This document shows, piece by piece, positions 49,296 to 61,570 of a stretch of DNA of 64,000 bases (position 1 is its first letter; every line of letters starts with the position of its first letter). The stretch is from Limnanthes douglasii subsp. nivea (lineage: Eukaryota; Streptophyta; Magnoliopsida; Brassicales; Limnanthaceae), in NCBI GenBank assembly GCA_036936605.1, contig JAUPFV010000001.1, positions 152,367,187-152,431,186 on the forward strand, read 5' to 3'. The notes beneath the pieces were generated by a model. It was not told the origin of the DNA, made no database searches, and saw only the letters and a list, made by a program, of their open reading frames with translations. The position numbers and the translations under genes are program-made.

Positions 49296-49650
49296 TGATA
49301 AGGTCAGATATTTTAGACAATGTAACCTGCTTTTATCCTTAGGGCTATTCGGATATAACCTCTCTTATAAAAAACCGAACAAGAAAAATGTAATGGAGTG
49401 TGACTGAGCTAGGTGTTGGTCACCTCACATCTTGGGCTAACAGATCCTTAAATTTGATCCGACTCCACAATCCGACCCGACAGGTCCATGGGTAATTAAT
49501 TAAGTATAAATACCCCAACCACTTTATTAATGAGTGTAATCAGAATTTAATACAAGCACACAACTTAATTATCTCACTACTTTCTATCTTAAAAATTAAA
49601 TTCCAAAAACACTTTACAAAATTACCCTCAAACAAAAATAAACCTCACCA
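49296..49650 (+). mobile_element. 5' LTR of A2
   Basis: It starts TGATAAGGTCAGATA and ends CCTCACCA before the primer site AATTGGCGACCATAGTGGGA. It is easily aligned to both A1 LTRs, including the AAGTATAAATACC TATA region. Confidence 0.88.
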
Positions 49651-49671
49651 AATTGGCGACCATAGTGGGAG
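49651..49671 (+). promoter_or_regulatory. Primer binding site of A2
   Basis: AATTGGCGACCATAGTGGGA adjoins the LTR end, as in A1. Confidence 0.7.
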
Positions 49672-49723
49672 CACGACGGTGCCTGAATTTCCCAATTCAA
49701 AACCAGTCAACAAAGTAGTTCAG

Positions 49724-51180
49724 ATGGATCCGAATGAGAAGAATATTCTACTTTCTCAGATGGACGGTGCAAAGGAAAATAATGAATATACCATCGATGA
49801 GTGCAATCAGTTGAGAGCTGAGATAGAGGCGCTGCAAGCGATAAAACAAGCAGATAAAGGGGTTAAAGAAAGATTTGGTGCGTTGGTACTTCACCACACT
49901 GACAATCTTGGAGAGAACAAGCAGTCTCTAAAGACCCATCTCAGTTCCAAGAAGACACACCGATCTAAACTTGTGGAGAGTTCTACATCTGATTCCTCCA
50001 GCAGCTCATCTAATGAGGCTGACTAAAAAACATTCAAGAAAAATGGATAGGCATGGTAGGTTTAAGAAGCACCATGGCAAGGGTAAGGGGTCAGCCATCC
50101 ATTATATTAACCAGTTGCTGATTGATCCCTTTGCTTTTCAGTCTGAACCATGTATTTTTGCTGCTCCACACGATGATGCTGTTTTTAGGCGTAACAAGAA
50201 TTGGAGGCAATCGCTTTTATCTGCGAAAATACTCTTTAGATATCTTCCTCAGAGGTTTGACAGCTCCAAGATGGAGAAATATAATGGAACCCGAGATCCA
50301 GAAAACCATTTGGAGAAATTTAAGAACTTCATGATGAATTTTGATGATGACAAACTATGGTGTAGGGCTTTCTGCCAAACTTTCACAGGAAGCGCCCTCA
50401 AATAGTACAAAATATCCCTTAAGGATGCATACAAACTTTTGATACATTTTGGGTTGCCTTCCGGAGGTAATTCGTTGGAAAGCAAGGAACTTAAGGGTAA
50501 TAAGGACACCATTATCCATTGTGCTCAGGAGCCAAATGAGTCTCCAAAGGAGTACATCAACCGGTTTGTGAATACAAAAAATGGGCTAGCAGATTGCTTT
50601 GAATAATTTGAAATTACTTCCCTTAGACAAAGTTTGAATCTTGGTAATTTAGCCGATTCAGTGACTCGGAATAAGGCAATGACCTGGGATGGTTTGTTGA
50701 AACAAGTGGGTAAACAAATCAACTTTGAGGAGACTAAGAAAACTAGAGTACACCGCCAGGTAAGGTCCATTTCTATGACAACGATTCCTCGAGCTGCTAA
50801 TCAGTCCGGTTACAGAATAAAAGAGACTGAACATGGATCTAACCGATCATGGTAAAATCAGTCTAACCAGACTCAGAGCCAACAGGTGAAAAACAAGAGA
50901 GGAACTTGGGTTCAACCTGAGTGGTTTGCTGAATTGGGGGAAAGTAAGGCTACAATCTATGATAAAACTAAAAATGAAGTGCACTTTAGAAAGCCAGCAG
51001 CATTGTAATCCTCTAGAGAAAACGGGAGCACTCGTTTCTGCCAATACCATAATGACATAGGATATGATACCCATGATTGTATAGCCTTGAAGTAGAAGGT
51101 CTAAAACCTCATTGAAAGGGGTAAGTTGGGAGCCTATATAAAAAACATGGGGGAATCAGACCGAATAGTGCACAAGCCAA
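49724..51180 (+). pseudogene. A2 gag, broken
   Basis: It starts MDPNEKNILLSQMDGAKENN at 49,724. The capsid core is KMEKYNGTRDPENHLEKFKN...LWCRAFCQTFTGSALK (50,271-50,402). The knuckle at 51,039-51,080 has lost one His (CQYHNDIGYDTHDC). Frame changes occur at about 50,030, 50,405 and 50,855. Confidence 0.8.
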
Positions 51181-51235
51181 TACTACTCGAACTGGTCCTT
51201 CGAACAATCCCGGAACTTTCACAGAGGAAGGTGCA

Positions 51236-51900
51236 ATAGTAATTACTGAAAGATTTGATATAGAATCTAAGTATCTTGATCCAGATCCGAGTCAAAATCG
51301 GGTAGGAGTAATAATAGACAAGACCAAAACTGTCTCCACTCTGATTAACGTTTTTGAATCGTTGACCATTTTTGGAGGGGATACTGTGACTGCACCTTCT
51401 AGTTCATAAAAAAGAGGCATATCTACAGTTTGGCCATCCTGTTGGATGGAGAAATGTCCACCCACCTGTATCAATCCCCATCTCCCTTTATAGTCTTTGA
51501 TGAGGATGACCTGAGAGACATTGCAGGGCCTCACGAAGATGCTGTGGTATTAAGAACATTAATAGAAGGAAATGATATACGCCAAGTTCTAATTGACACA
51601 GGAAGTTCGGCAAACATCCTGTTTTAAGCTCCTACAAGCAGATGAGAAACCCTTCGATTATACAACGTTCGAACAAAACTATCATAGGCTTCACAGGAAG
51701 TTCTGCAGATGTGATTAAAGAATTCGAAGAGGAGGTATTATTGGGCAAATAACCCTTTAAGAAAATGGTAAGAGTATTATTTGTTGTAGTGGATTGCCCA
51801 ACATCTTACAATGCAATATTTAGAAGGTCTTGGATCTCCAGAATGCATGTTGTGGCCTCTACGGTTCACCAATGTTTGAAATATGCCGTCGAGGGACATG
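51236..51900 (+). pseudogene. A2 protease region
   Basis: VLIDTGSSANILF has an intact DTG (Asp at 51,595) and is followed by a stop. After a shift comes CPTSYNAIF.RSWISRMHVV (51,765-51,860). Confidence 0.8.
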
Positions 51901-52039
51901 TAGGTGTTGTCCGGAGCAACCATAAGGTAGTCAGGGAATGTTATGCAAGTGCCCTTGCCTCTAACTCTTTAGAGGCAGTCAAGGTTAACAAAGAGTTGCA
52001 GCTATTGAAGCCTTCTGTTGATGAGAATGGAATTGATGA

Positions 52040-53500
52040 TCCCAAGGAGGATCCCAGTGTCATAATACCTATTGAGGAGGTTGAAACCCACTCCATCGCT
52101 AATGGAAAGAATGTTAAAATCGGTACCAAGTTAGCACCATATTTGAAACACCGGTTATTGTCCTTTTTGATGAATAATCAACATGTCTTCGCGTAGTGTA
52201 ATAGTGATGTTACTGGAGTGCCAGCTAATATTATTTCTCATAAGTTTTCCATATGAACTAATGTTGAGCCAGTTGTACAAAGTAAAGATGGTCTTTTTTC
52301 TAAGGAAAAAACAGATGTGATTGTTCAAGAAGTTGATTGTTTGACCAAGATGGGTCACATTAAAGAATCTCAGTACCCTTTATGGACCGATAACCCTGTT
52401 CTGGTCAAGAAAAAGAATAGAAAATGACGCATGTGCAATGATTTTACTGATCTCAATTGGGCATGCCCCGAAGATCTTTATCTTGTTCCTCAGATAGATT
52501 AGTTGGTGGATTCGACTTTAGAAATAAGTTATTCTCATTTATGGATGCATTTTCAAGGTACAACTAGATACAAGTAGATTTGAAGGATCAATACCACACT
52601 ACTTTAATTACAGACAAAGGTCTTCATTGTTACAAGATGATGCCGTTCGGATTGAAAAATGCTGGGGACACTTACCAAATATTAGTGAATAAAGCCTTTG
52701 CTAATCAAATTGGCAGAAACATAGAATTCTATATAGATGATATGATGGCCAAAATCTTGGAGGAAGATGCATATATCTGATCTTCAAGAAACATTTTCTA
52801 ACTTAGAGGCTGTGAATTTGAAATTGAACACTGAAAAGTGTATATTTGAGGTCTGATCGGGAAAGTTCTTGGGTTACATAATAAGTGAGAAAGGAATTCA
52901 GTCTGATCCAAATCAACTTAATGCCTTACTAGCTACGGAACCTCCTCGGAGAACCAAAGAAGTTCAAAGGCTGACTAGAAGATTGACTACTTTGAACAAG
53001 TTTATTTCGAAATCATCAGATAAATGTACACCCTTTTTTCAAGTGTTGAGGAATGCCAAAAACTTTAACTGGTCTCACAATGTGATCAAGATTTTATTGA
53101 AATCAAGAAGCATTTGTCTTCACCTAAGACTCTCTCCAAACTTGTTGAGGGAGAAAAACTCTACGTATATCTAGGTGTATCAGAGTATGCAATAAGTGTT
53201 GCGCTAGTAAGAGAGGTGGACAATTACCCTCGTCCGGTGTATTACATTAGCAAAAGTCTGTTAGATGTTGAAAGAAGATATTTGAAGTTGGAAAAACTGG
53301 CATTGGCCTTGGTAATTGCAGCAAGAAAGATGAAACCATACTTCCAAGCTCTATCCATTGTTGTCCGAACATCTTTTCCCCTGAAAAGTGTTCTTCAGAA
53401 AGCTGACGTGTCAAGTAGAATGACCAATTCGTTAGTGGAGCTGGGTGATTATGATATTGATTTTACGTCCCAAACGGTAATTAAAGCCCAATGAGTGGCT
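52040..53500 (+). pseudogene. A2 reverse transcriptase and RNase H
   Basis: RT reads through several shifts. FGLKNAGDTYQILVNKAFAN and FYIDDMMAK (YIDD at 52,730-52,741) are intact, and GYIISEKGI opens the connection. RNase H at 53,160-53,500 shows PVYYISKSLLDVERRYLKLE and YDIDFTSQT. Stops in the RT N-terminal part rule out activity. Confidence 0.85.
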
Positions 53501-53569
53501 GATTTCTTGGTAGAATTTTATGCTGATAGATACTCCGGATAGGTGTTAGAAAACCAGTCAAAGAAAGAA

Positions 53570-54000
53570 TGGGTAGTTCGAACTGATGGTGGATCAAGTA
53601 CAATGGGTTGTGGGTTTGGAATTTGTTTAAGTTCTCCATATGGTGACAATATGTAGCAAGCCATATGTTTTGGTTTCAGGGCCTTTAACAATGAATCTGA
53701 ATATGAAAAAGTGATAACTGGTCTTAACCTAGCTCTCATATGTGGGGCAAAGAGAGTCTGGTTAATGAGTGATTCCCGATTTCTAATTTACCATGCTCAA
53801 CGACAATCTGAAGCAAAGAAAGAACAGTGGATTAAATACTTGCTCATGTTGAAAGAAGTTGCCACAAACTTCAAGAATATCTGCTATGAACATATCTCTA
53901 GATCGGAGAATACTGTGGCAGACTCTTTGGCAACTATAGCTTATTCTGAATCTTACCCATGGATTCTTGTACAAAAATATTCATCCGTACAGACAGGCTA
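53570..54000 (+). pseudogene. A2 second RNase H-like domain
   Basis: TDGGSSTMGCGFGICLSS, NNESEYEKVITGLNLAL, VWLMSDSRFLIYH and SRSENTVADSLATIAYSES keep all four acidic positions that A1 has partly lost. One stop follows GDNM. Confidence 0.82.
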
Positions 54001-54214
54001 AGAAAAAAAGAGTGAAGAAAGTATGAGTATACGCGTTATTCAACCTAAATACCGGAGGTATGATCTTCTCTAGTTTATCTTCAATGAGATATTTCCTCTG
54101 GATAAAGCCATGGCTAAGAAATTCAATTATAAGGCTCGTGGTTTCTTGATATTAAGAGAAGTTATTTACAAGAAATCTTTCAGCAGACCTCTTGCGTTTC
54201 TTAGGATTTGAAGA

Positions 54215-54689
54215 ATCCCAAGTTGTGTTATCTGAACTACATGATGAAGAAGGTTCTGCACACTGTGGCTATAGGGCCCTAACCAAAAGATTGTTATAAG
54301 TAGGGTACTACTGGCCAACCATAATGGCAGATGCTAAAGAGATGGTAAAAGATTGTGATCCCTGCCAAAGATATAGAAATGAAATTCGTGTGCCAGCAGT
54401 TCCTATGGAATCCATATTCGAACCGATACCTTTCGACGAATAGGGGTTGGATCTAGTTGAGTCTCTTCCCATGACATCTGATCGATGTAGAACAATCATA
54501 GTTGTTATTGACTATTTCTCTAAATGGATAGAGGCAGCTACTTTAGCTGGAACCACTTCGAAGGAATTCATTAAATTTATTTTATATAACATATGTTGCA
54601 AATTTGGGGTTTCCCGAAAGATTACTACACATAATGGGCCACAATTTGATAATAAGGACATTGAAATGTTCTGCACCTCTAGAGGATTT
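54215..54689 (+). pseudogene. A2 integrase, truncated in the catalytic core
   Basis: The zinc part is broken by stops, then GLDLVESLPM (first Asp kept) and THNGPQFDN (second Asp changed to His). The similarity stops after MFCTSRG at about 54,689, exactly where antisense-gene sequence begins. Confidence 0.85.
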
Positions 54690-57190
54690 CTCCGAAATAG
54701 TGCCGTCTAATTTAGTCTTCTCATCGGTTAAGGTTTGAATAGCAGCATCATTATTCTTCAATTCCTCTTTCAACATTGTGAGGTCTTTTGAAGAAGAGGT
54801 TTCTAAGTCAGAATACTTAGTATGGAGCTCAAATCTGGCTGCTTCCGGTGTGGCTAACTTAGTTGCCGAATCCTCCTTGTCCTTCTTCAGTGCCTCCATC
54901 TCCTCCTTCAGTTCCTCTATACTTTGCTGAGCGTTTAAGAGACTTCTTGACAGAGTTTGTTTGTCAGAATTGAGGGAGTTGATAAGGTTGGTTTGAGTTT
55001 ACACCTACCTTTCCAGATCAAGTATTGGCCGGATATGACCGAGGAGGGAGTGGCTCAAGACATCTTGCTCTCCTGAAACGGAGAAGGATTTACCATTGAA
55101 GGTCACCATATTAGAAGAACTGGAGGGACGGTAGGTACCTGCAAAATCATCCTTCTCCGAATCGTTAAAATACAAATCAATGTCTTGAAGGGCACTGATG
55201 TCCACTTCATCATTACCTCCCCATCAATATCTCCAGACTGGGGGTCTGTTGGGATTTTCTCTTGTAAAGTAGGATCAACAGGGGCTGGTGGAGGTTGAAT
55301 TTCTAAAGGATGAAGAATTATTTCTTCTCCAAGTGTAACCTTTTTCTTCTTAGCAACTTTCTCATCACTGCTGGCCCTCCCTTTCCTGTCTTTCTTAGGA
55401 GGCTTTGGTGGATTCTGCGACCCTCTATCCTCCCTCACTATTTCAACCTCTACTGCTTTGAGTAGGGCTGCATCAATCCCCCTTGGTTCCCCGAACCAGT
55501 CTCTTTTGTAGCTGCTTGAGCCAACTCTGCTGCAGATTTCTTCTTTTTGTTCTTCATCTTGCTAGGAGCCTTAGCTCTAGAAGGTAAGAACAATTTTCCA
55601 TCCTTGGCCCTAGTCCTTTTATCACGTAACAAAGAGGAAGGGTGGTTAGCTCTTCCTATGTAAGGTCTCTCTGGCCTATGGTGTTCCACAGATGAGACCT
55701 CACAAAATTTCCCGATGTGAAGTAATTATGAAAGGCATTCCCCCAGTGCTCTGAAGGCCTTGCGTTGAGTTTTGCACAGGTCTTTTGCCCCTCCTCCAAA
55801 TGTCCGGTGAACTCTTTCGGTAGCACTAAAAATGAGTAACAAGCTAGTCATAATAGGAAAACTTATAATTTAAAAATAAAAAAAACTTAGAAGGCAAAGA
55901 GAAGAAAGGAAATTACCAGTGCTTTTCAACCTGCTAGTCAGCATGCTAGGGTTGGTGTGGGCCTTGATCTTCCTATCATTTCCCACGATCCACTAACGAA
56001 TATGAACTGTGTCCTCCAATTATTTTCGGACTCCAACAGGTCGTCCACAACTTTAAAGTCATTCCCCATATTGTGATGGTAGAATGGAATCTGATGGTTC
56101 TTGCACAAGTTTGCTACAGCATAAAATTGCTCCATCAGAAGTGGGATCTTCGAAAACCTTGATTCCATGATATATTCAAGGAGAGAGTACCAAACATTGG
56201 GGATTAACTGGCTAGGGAAAAGTTTTACCAAGTGAAAATATTTAACGATCTCTGGGTCTAAAGGGAACCGGAGTCCCCAGTTTAGCACTAAAGTAAATAT
56301 TACCACTTCATTTATCTTGCAATCCATAGGAGTCTTCGGAGTGATAGGTATCCTTACCTTTACAGACTCCAAAATTTCCCATTTGGTCTGGATTTGGCTC
56401 AACTCAGCAGTATGGGTGTAGATGTAGTTGATGTTTTGCAAGGCCAATACATATTTGACGCTAACATGTTTGAAACAAGGGCCTACCTTTCCCTCTAAGC
56501 ACTCCAGAAGCGAGTCTGGATGAGTCATACAGATTTTTACCTTACTCTTTCCCTTCTTATCAGAAGTAGCATCTCCCATTTGACCTGATGCCTCGGTTTC
56601 GAAGGAGGCCTCCTCGATGATGTCTTCCATCCACGTGGGAGGTTTGTCAATTGTCTTAGAAAAATAGAGGGTCAATTTATTGCACTGAAGGCTGTTCGGG
56701 TGGTTGAGCGCTTGTTGCCTATGAAGGCCTAGTGTCTGGTTGAGTTTGTGATCTAGAGGGCTTGGCCCGTGAAGCTACTTTAGACACCTCCGATCCGGAG
56801 GATTTTGGCAGTGATGGTGTAGATTCGGTTTTGGTTTGGCGGGTCGTCCGGTGAGGGGTTATATTCTCCGGAGACTTCTCTGTATCAGAACACATAGCAA
56901 TAAAGGGAGAGGGTTTTCAAATGCTTAGATGCGGGAGGTTGAGACTCTTGAATAGAAGAACCAGAAGGGAGGGGTGAAAGATTTGGATTGAATGAAAGCT
57001 GTCTGGGCCTAGGGTTTTTGGAATAGGATGATCCTTGATCGGTGTCCTAAGTTGATTCATTGGTTTTCTCACCTGGAGAAACTGGGAGGCCGACGACGAT
57101 ACGGTTCTCTCTTTCTACCTTCCTCGCTCTCTCTAACTCTCATAAATTCTACCAGCCACCTTTCACTAAAGTGTTTCTGGTTGTGAACAT
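54690..57190 (-). pseudogene. Antisense gene of A2, spliced
   Basis: The minus strand starts at 57,190 (MFTTRNTLVKGGW), as in A1. It keeps RIVVGLPVSPGEKTNES, the Ser/Pro-rich part, and in the clean frame 56,675-55,938 HPDSLLECLEGKV, YVLALQNINYIYTHTAELSQ, FPLDPEIVKYFHLVKLFPSQ and FSKIPLLMEQFYAVANLCK. An intron lies at 55,916-55,826. Exon 2 has PKEFTGHLEEGQKTCAKLN, FHNYFTSGNFVRSHLWNT, a Lys-rich stretch (55,438-55,330), DISALQDIDLYFNDSEKDDF (55,200-55,145) and a coiled coil (54,960-54,700). The C-terminal end is lost in the deletion. Several frameshifts are present. Confidence 0.75.
55826..55916 (-). other. Intron of the A2 antisense gene
   Basis: On the minus strand ACTG|GTAATTTCC leads to CTCATTTTTAG|TGCTACCG; 91 nt, phase 1, T-rich. 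Same aligned position as in A1. Confidence 0.65.
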
Positions 57191-57635
57191 AAAATATCTC
57201 AAGAACGATTTGAAGGTAAAGATGAATATCTCTCTAGAAAAGCTTTGAGTGTGGAAGATAATGAAATAGTAAAAGAGTATTTATATAACAGTAAAAAGTA
57301 ACAGTTACCTAGGAGAAGTTGAAGAGGGTTTTTTCAATGATTAAAGGATGCGCAAACGTGTGAAGAATCAAAAGTCTAGGTAACTTTCGAAACTTAGTGG
57401 GTGCGCCGGTCTAGGAAAAATAATGGCTGGTAGGTCGAACCAAATATTGATACGTGTCCCACTATCCGAGAAGAAAACTCTTAGAATTCTGGGAAGAGAG
57501 ACCAGTCTTGATGAATTTCGAACTGGGTTAGTGTTAAAAATAAACTTCTAAGTTCGGACGAACACGAGCAGATCGGATAAAGTTGACATTGTCTTGATAG
57601 ATTTTTTAGCCCTACCAAAGATATTTAGCAAGGCC

Positions 57636-57650
57636 TAAAAAAGGGGCTAC
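57636..57650 (+). promoter_or_regulatory. Polypurine tract of A2
   Basis: TAAAAAAGGGGCTAC directly before the 3' LTR. Confidence 0.7.
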
Positions 57651-58019
57651 TGATGAGTTTAGATACTTCAGACACAACCACCAGTTAATCCAGACAGGGG
57701 TAATTCGGACCATAACACAGCACTAAGAAATCCGGACACGACACATGTAAAACACCTTTTGACTAAGCTATTTGCTAATCTACTTAAAATACTAATGGGT
57801 CCTTAAACTTGATCCGGTTTCACAGCTTGACCCGGTAAGCCCATAGGTCATTAAATTAAGAGTACAAATACCCCAACCACTCTCATTAATGAGGGTGATC
57901 GATATTTAATACAAGCACGCTGCTTAATTATCTCACTACTTCACACATTAAACACAAAATACTTCAAACTTACCAAAACACTTTACAAAACTACCCACAG
58001 CCCAAAATAAACCAAACCA
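57651..58019 (+). mobile_element. 3' LTR of A2, divergent subfamily
   Basis: It starts TGATGAGTTTAGATA and ends CAAACCA. It shares with the other family A LTRs the blocks GGGTCCTTAAACTTGA, the CCCATAGGTCA region and CAACCACT.TCATTAATGAG, but the first 120 bp are very different from the 5' LTR of A2. Confidence 0.8.
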
Positions 58020-58440
58020 CTCATCATCTTCCTCCAACTCATATGCCTCATCCGATGTATGGTCATCTTTTTTCTCTTCCTATGTCTCATCCCTTTTTCT
58101 TTTTAGGGTTGGAACCTTATTATGGTGAAACCAACTCTACTGACCCAGAGTCTGCAAGGAACTAATCGAGAGGAAACGATAATACAAACTTCGGAGAGTT
58201 GGGGGGTTCCATTGGAGAGAAGTATCCAGAGCTTATGATGGTCATGATGGAAGACCGTGAGTCACCTAAGGAAGCGAAACTGAACATGGTGTTTGAAGTT
58301 GAAGATGTTATGAGTCTTTTGATTTTAAGAGTTTATTTTTACAGAACCCTATGGTTAGTGCTATTTATAGGCAGGGCATTCTTTCGAGGTTATAATATTA
58401 GCTTTGGTAATGATTAAAGCCTCTACATTTGTCAAATCAT
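58020..58440 (+). other. Unassigned sequence right of A2
   Basis: A Pro/His/Phe-rich reading (PPTHMPHPMYGHLF) and a 72-codon frame at 58,199-58,417 were noted; a piece QNPMVSAIYRQGILSR appears in another frame. None matches a family I know. It does not continue the LINE interrupted on the left of A2. Confidence 0.3.
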
Positions 58441-59440
58441 CAATAAATTAGTCGGTGTGATTAAATAGATTTTTGCTCGCTCAATGCATATAATAGTTAC
58501 CTAGGAAGACGCTTTAGCCGTTTCGTATTCAACAACACTTTGTGAGTTGTTTGAACACAACAAAATGGGAATATTGCACGTTTTTTGATAATTAAACATG
58601 CTATCACGCGATTTATTTTAGTATAACACCTATATTTTGTGAGTTATTTTGTCGACATAAATTGGGAGAGTTTTTAAATATTATGCCAATGTGATTTGTT
58701 GTATATGACGAACATGAGTGTTATATTCATTTACCCACAATTCTTTCAAGTTAGTTCGAAAATGTGATACAGTTATTTGTTGAAGCAAAAACGGGTATAT
58801 ATATATATATATAAAACCCAAGTGTTATATGTTCGTGTTGATATATCCACAAAAAAATGTTTCCTACCAATATATCTACCACCGCATGTTAGTGTTGATA
58901 TAAAAAAGATATATACAGTTTTTTTTATCAACCAAAAAGATTGGTACCTAACAATATATCTACCACTAAGAGTTAATGTTGGTATCATTTATGAAATGAT
59001 AAAACATTTCAACTCTGGTAGTTCTTACCATATCTTCTCTGCAAGCCTTTGGCAATAAGCCGTATTTGATAATATCTTTGGCGTATTGACAAATGAAAAT
59101 ACCACAGCCGAGGGTGCCTCGACCTTGTTGTGGAAATTCTCTACCATTTTTCACTTTATATCCATTATTTGACTTAGGTAAGTATATTTTTTGGACGCAA
59201 TATGCCAACTATTTATAAGAGTTTATAGCAGGTATCAAATAACAATGAATTGTGGATTGTTTTGTAAATAATATATTGAGTTGTTTTGAAATACGAGACC
59301 ACGAATTGTTTAATAACAAATACAGTGAATTGTATAGAACATGGCCGCGAGTTGTTTGATACAAAACCAACGATTTGTTTAAAAATATTTTTTCAAATAT
59401 GCAAATAATTCTCTACGAGTTTACTTTTTTCAAAAAAAAT
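58441..59440. repeat. Degenerate short repeats in the Ulp1-type MULE remnant
   Basis: GTTGATATa and CTACCAATATATCTACCAC units recur at 58,830-58,985. Gaattgttt/gagttgtttgaaacaaa words recur every 30-40 bp at 59,240-59,390. The right part borders the Ulp1 segment. Confidence 0.45.
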
Positions 59441-59458
59441 AAAAACCTTACCAACGGA

Positions 59459-61565
59459 TCAACAGTCTTTGTTGTGGTTATTGTTTGTTGTCGTTCTTTC
59501 GTCTATATCAATAAAAATTAATGTCCAATGGTTCATTGTATCCTTCTTTATGTGGCACACTAGAAGGAGCAAAAGATTTTTGTCTTTCCTCATGTTTTTT
59601 AATACTAAGTCAACCGGACATGATATATCTTCATCGTCGGCTAGTGTTTTTTGCATTCAAATTAAAGTACATTACACTAGGAACATGAAAGTTCTTTGTA
59701 GTTTGAACATGAGAGTTTTGGCATGTTTACACTCAACCAATTGTGTGATTTCCTTGTAATTTAAACATGGGAGTTCTTTTGTCTATTTTACTCAACTAGC
59801 CGCAGTTCTTTGTAATTTATACATTAGAGTTCTTTGTAATTTATAGATACCATAAGCAAGTTCTTTGTAATTGAAACATGAGATTTTGTTTTGTAGTTTA
59901 TAGCTAACTTATCGTAGCATAGCCACAAATTTGTATGAAGTTGTATTTGGAACCAATGCAATCTTTACATGGAACTTTCCAATCTACTACTTTAAGCATC
60001 TTGAGAATCCAAGCGTTAACTATCTAGCAAATGACAAGTTGGAGTCATATAACCAAATTTTAGATATTAATAAACATATTTCATTAAAAATTAATGAAAT
60101 AATTTTATATTATACCTTATAGTCGAGGTCCTTGTCATAAGATAGCGCCAATACTTCACTCACGATCACATTAAGTCTGTAGGTAAACTGTAAAATTGGT
60201 AAACATCTCACTTCTGGATCTTCTTGTTTTTATTTGCTTTTAATTTGAAGGAATATTTTGTATTCACTAACATTGATCAACTGCGTTGTTCGTGTAGTCT
60301 TTTTCCAATTAGGGAGACTTAAATCTGCGTCTGCCTCTGGCTCTAGTGCGGAACTTACCTCTTCCATCAGCTATTGTGTTGGACTAAAAAGAGAAACATT
60401 AGGGCACATATCATCCTCTTCCACTATCTATTTCCTTTACTGGAACATAGAAAATGGGGTGCTAAATTATAATCTCATAACTACACTTATTTTATGTTTA
60501 ATTATCTAAAAATACATTTACCACATGCGCAGCAACGACCAATGTTATTGACTCCTATACAACCTTTTCAGCAACACCATCTTCAAAAAGTTGATTAATT
60601 GCATCATCCGTTATAGAATCCAAATTCCGTTGCAGCATAGCATCGAGCTCAACCTTATCAACTTCGTCAACAAACGATTGTGTATATTGCATGTAATAAT
60701 CATAAAACAATTATTTTACTAAACATACCGTGTTATTTGGCGTATCAACTGATTTACTAACTTTTCTTTCTCGATATTACGCAGGATTCAATATTGGTTC
60801 CACCACTTTTGTTTGGCTTAGTTGTTCTGACATCGTGTAGCAAGGTTGTTGGTGTTCAGCTACCTCTCCGAGTTGTCGTGGGATTTCTACCGCTGCTTCT
60901 GGCTGGCTGAGTAGTTCTGACTTCGTGCACTACTGCTCCAGAGTAGTCATAGTCGTTTATTCTCCTTAGGTCTTCAACAAAATACACCACATTACAACCA
61001 TTACATCTCTCGAGACTGAGTATAATATGGTTGAGCAAATAAACAATATCAATATTCGAGCAATGACCTCTAATTCATGCTCTCCCCTCGGCTGATGACT
61101 TTGGCTATATCTGCCTGTAAAACACGGCACAACATGATATGTTAGTGCAGCTGGATATCCTGATTTTAAAATAATTAGATTTAGAGGTACCTTTATCATG
61201 TTGTTCGATATTGTTTCATATTTTTTGGTCCAATTTTGCTTGAAGTTTCAACAATGAAGTATGTTCACATTATCCTTGAATCCTCCTCTGCACCTTCTAT
61301 GTATTTACTGAAGAATTCTTTGGATTTTGTTAAAGGTATTTCCTTTGTGTCGTGATTAAGGCCGAAAATAGCATTTACATCGTTGGTCGTTAGCTTGACC
61401 AACTTCAACCCTATTTGGAACACGTGTTCCTCGACCAATAACATCTTTATAATCAGTTCAATTAGCAAATAATACTTTTTCTTTACGATCTTCTCCTCAC
61501 GGAGGTCGAATGGCGCCTTCAAAAGCGTGTCGAATGGTGTCTCTCTTGTAGCTTTAATGTGGGCT
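59459..61565 (-). pseudogene. Ulp1-type MULE ORF remnant: DUF1985-like N-part and Ulp1 protease segment
   Basis: Read on the minus strand, 61,565-61,265 gives AHIKATRETPFDTLLKAPFD and LKLVKLTTNDVNAIFGLNHD, the N-terminal domain of plant Ulp1-MULE proteins. A low-complexity middle follows (GRYSQSHQPRGEHE; TTQPARSSGRNP). At 59,656-59,459 is VCHIKKDTMNHWTLIFIDID, the His block of a C48 (Ulp1/SENP) cysteine protease. The Asp and Cys blocks were not found. Such proteins cleave SUMO-like tags in other settings; here it is a dead transposon passenger. The 5' end is cut at 61,571 by the LTR of B2. Confidence 0.6.
59660..59910. repeat. AGTTCTTTGTAATTTA repeats
   Basis: Units of the form acatGAGAGTTCTTTGTAATTTA recur about every 35-60 bp (59,690, 59,740, 59,770, 59,808, 59,829, 59,858) with decay. 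Part of the same MULE-like region. Confidence 0.6.
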
Positions 61566-61570
61566 AAGGT

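Larger units (their letters stand above)
49296..58019 (+). mobile_element. Gypsy element A2 (family A), deleted and probably chimeric
   Basis: LTRs at 49,296-49,650 and 57,651-58,019 enclose gag, protease, RT, both RNase H domains, half an integrase and the antisense gene. Relative to A1 about 1.5 kb is missing at 54,690: the integrase core after SRG is joined to the coiled-coil part of the antisense gene. The 5' LTR is close to the A1 LTRs, whereas the 3' LTR is much less similar. Flanking 5-mers differ (AAAGA and CTCAT). Recombination between two related elements explains this best. Confidence 0.85.

Noticed and set aside
57651..58019. Solo LTR unrelated to A2
   Set aside because: A polypurine tract and the A2 antisense gene lie directly upstream, so it acts as the 3' LTR of the A2 structure, although the element may be recombinant.
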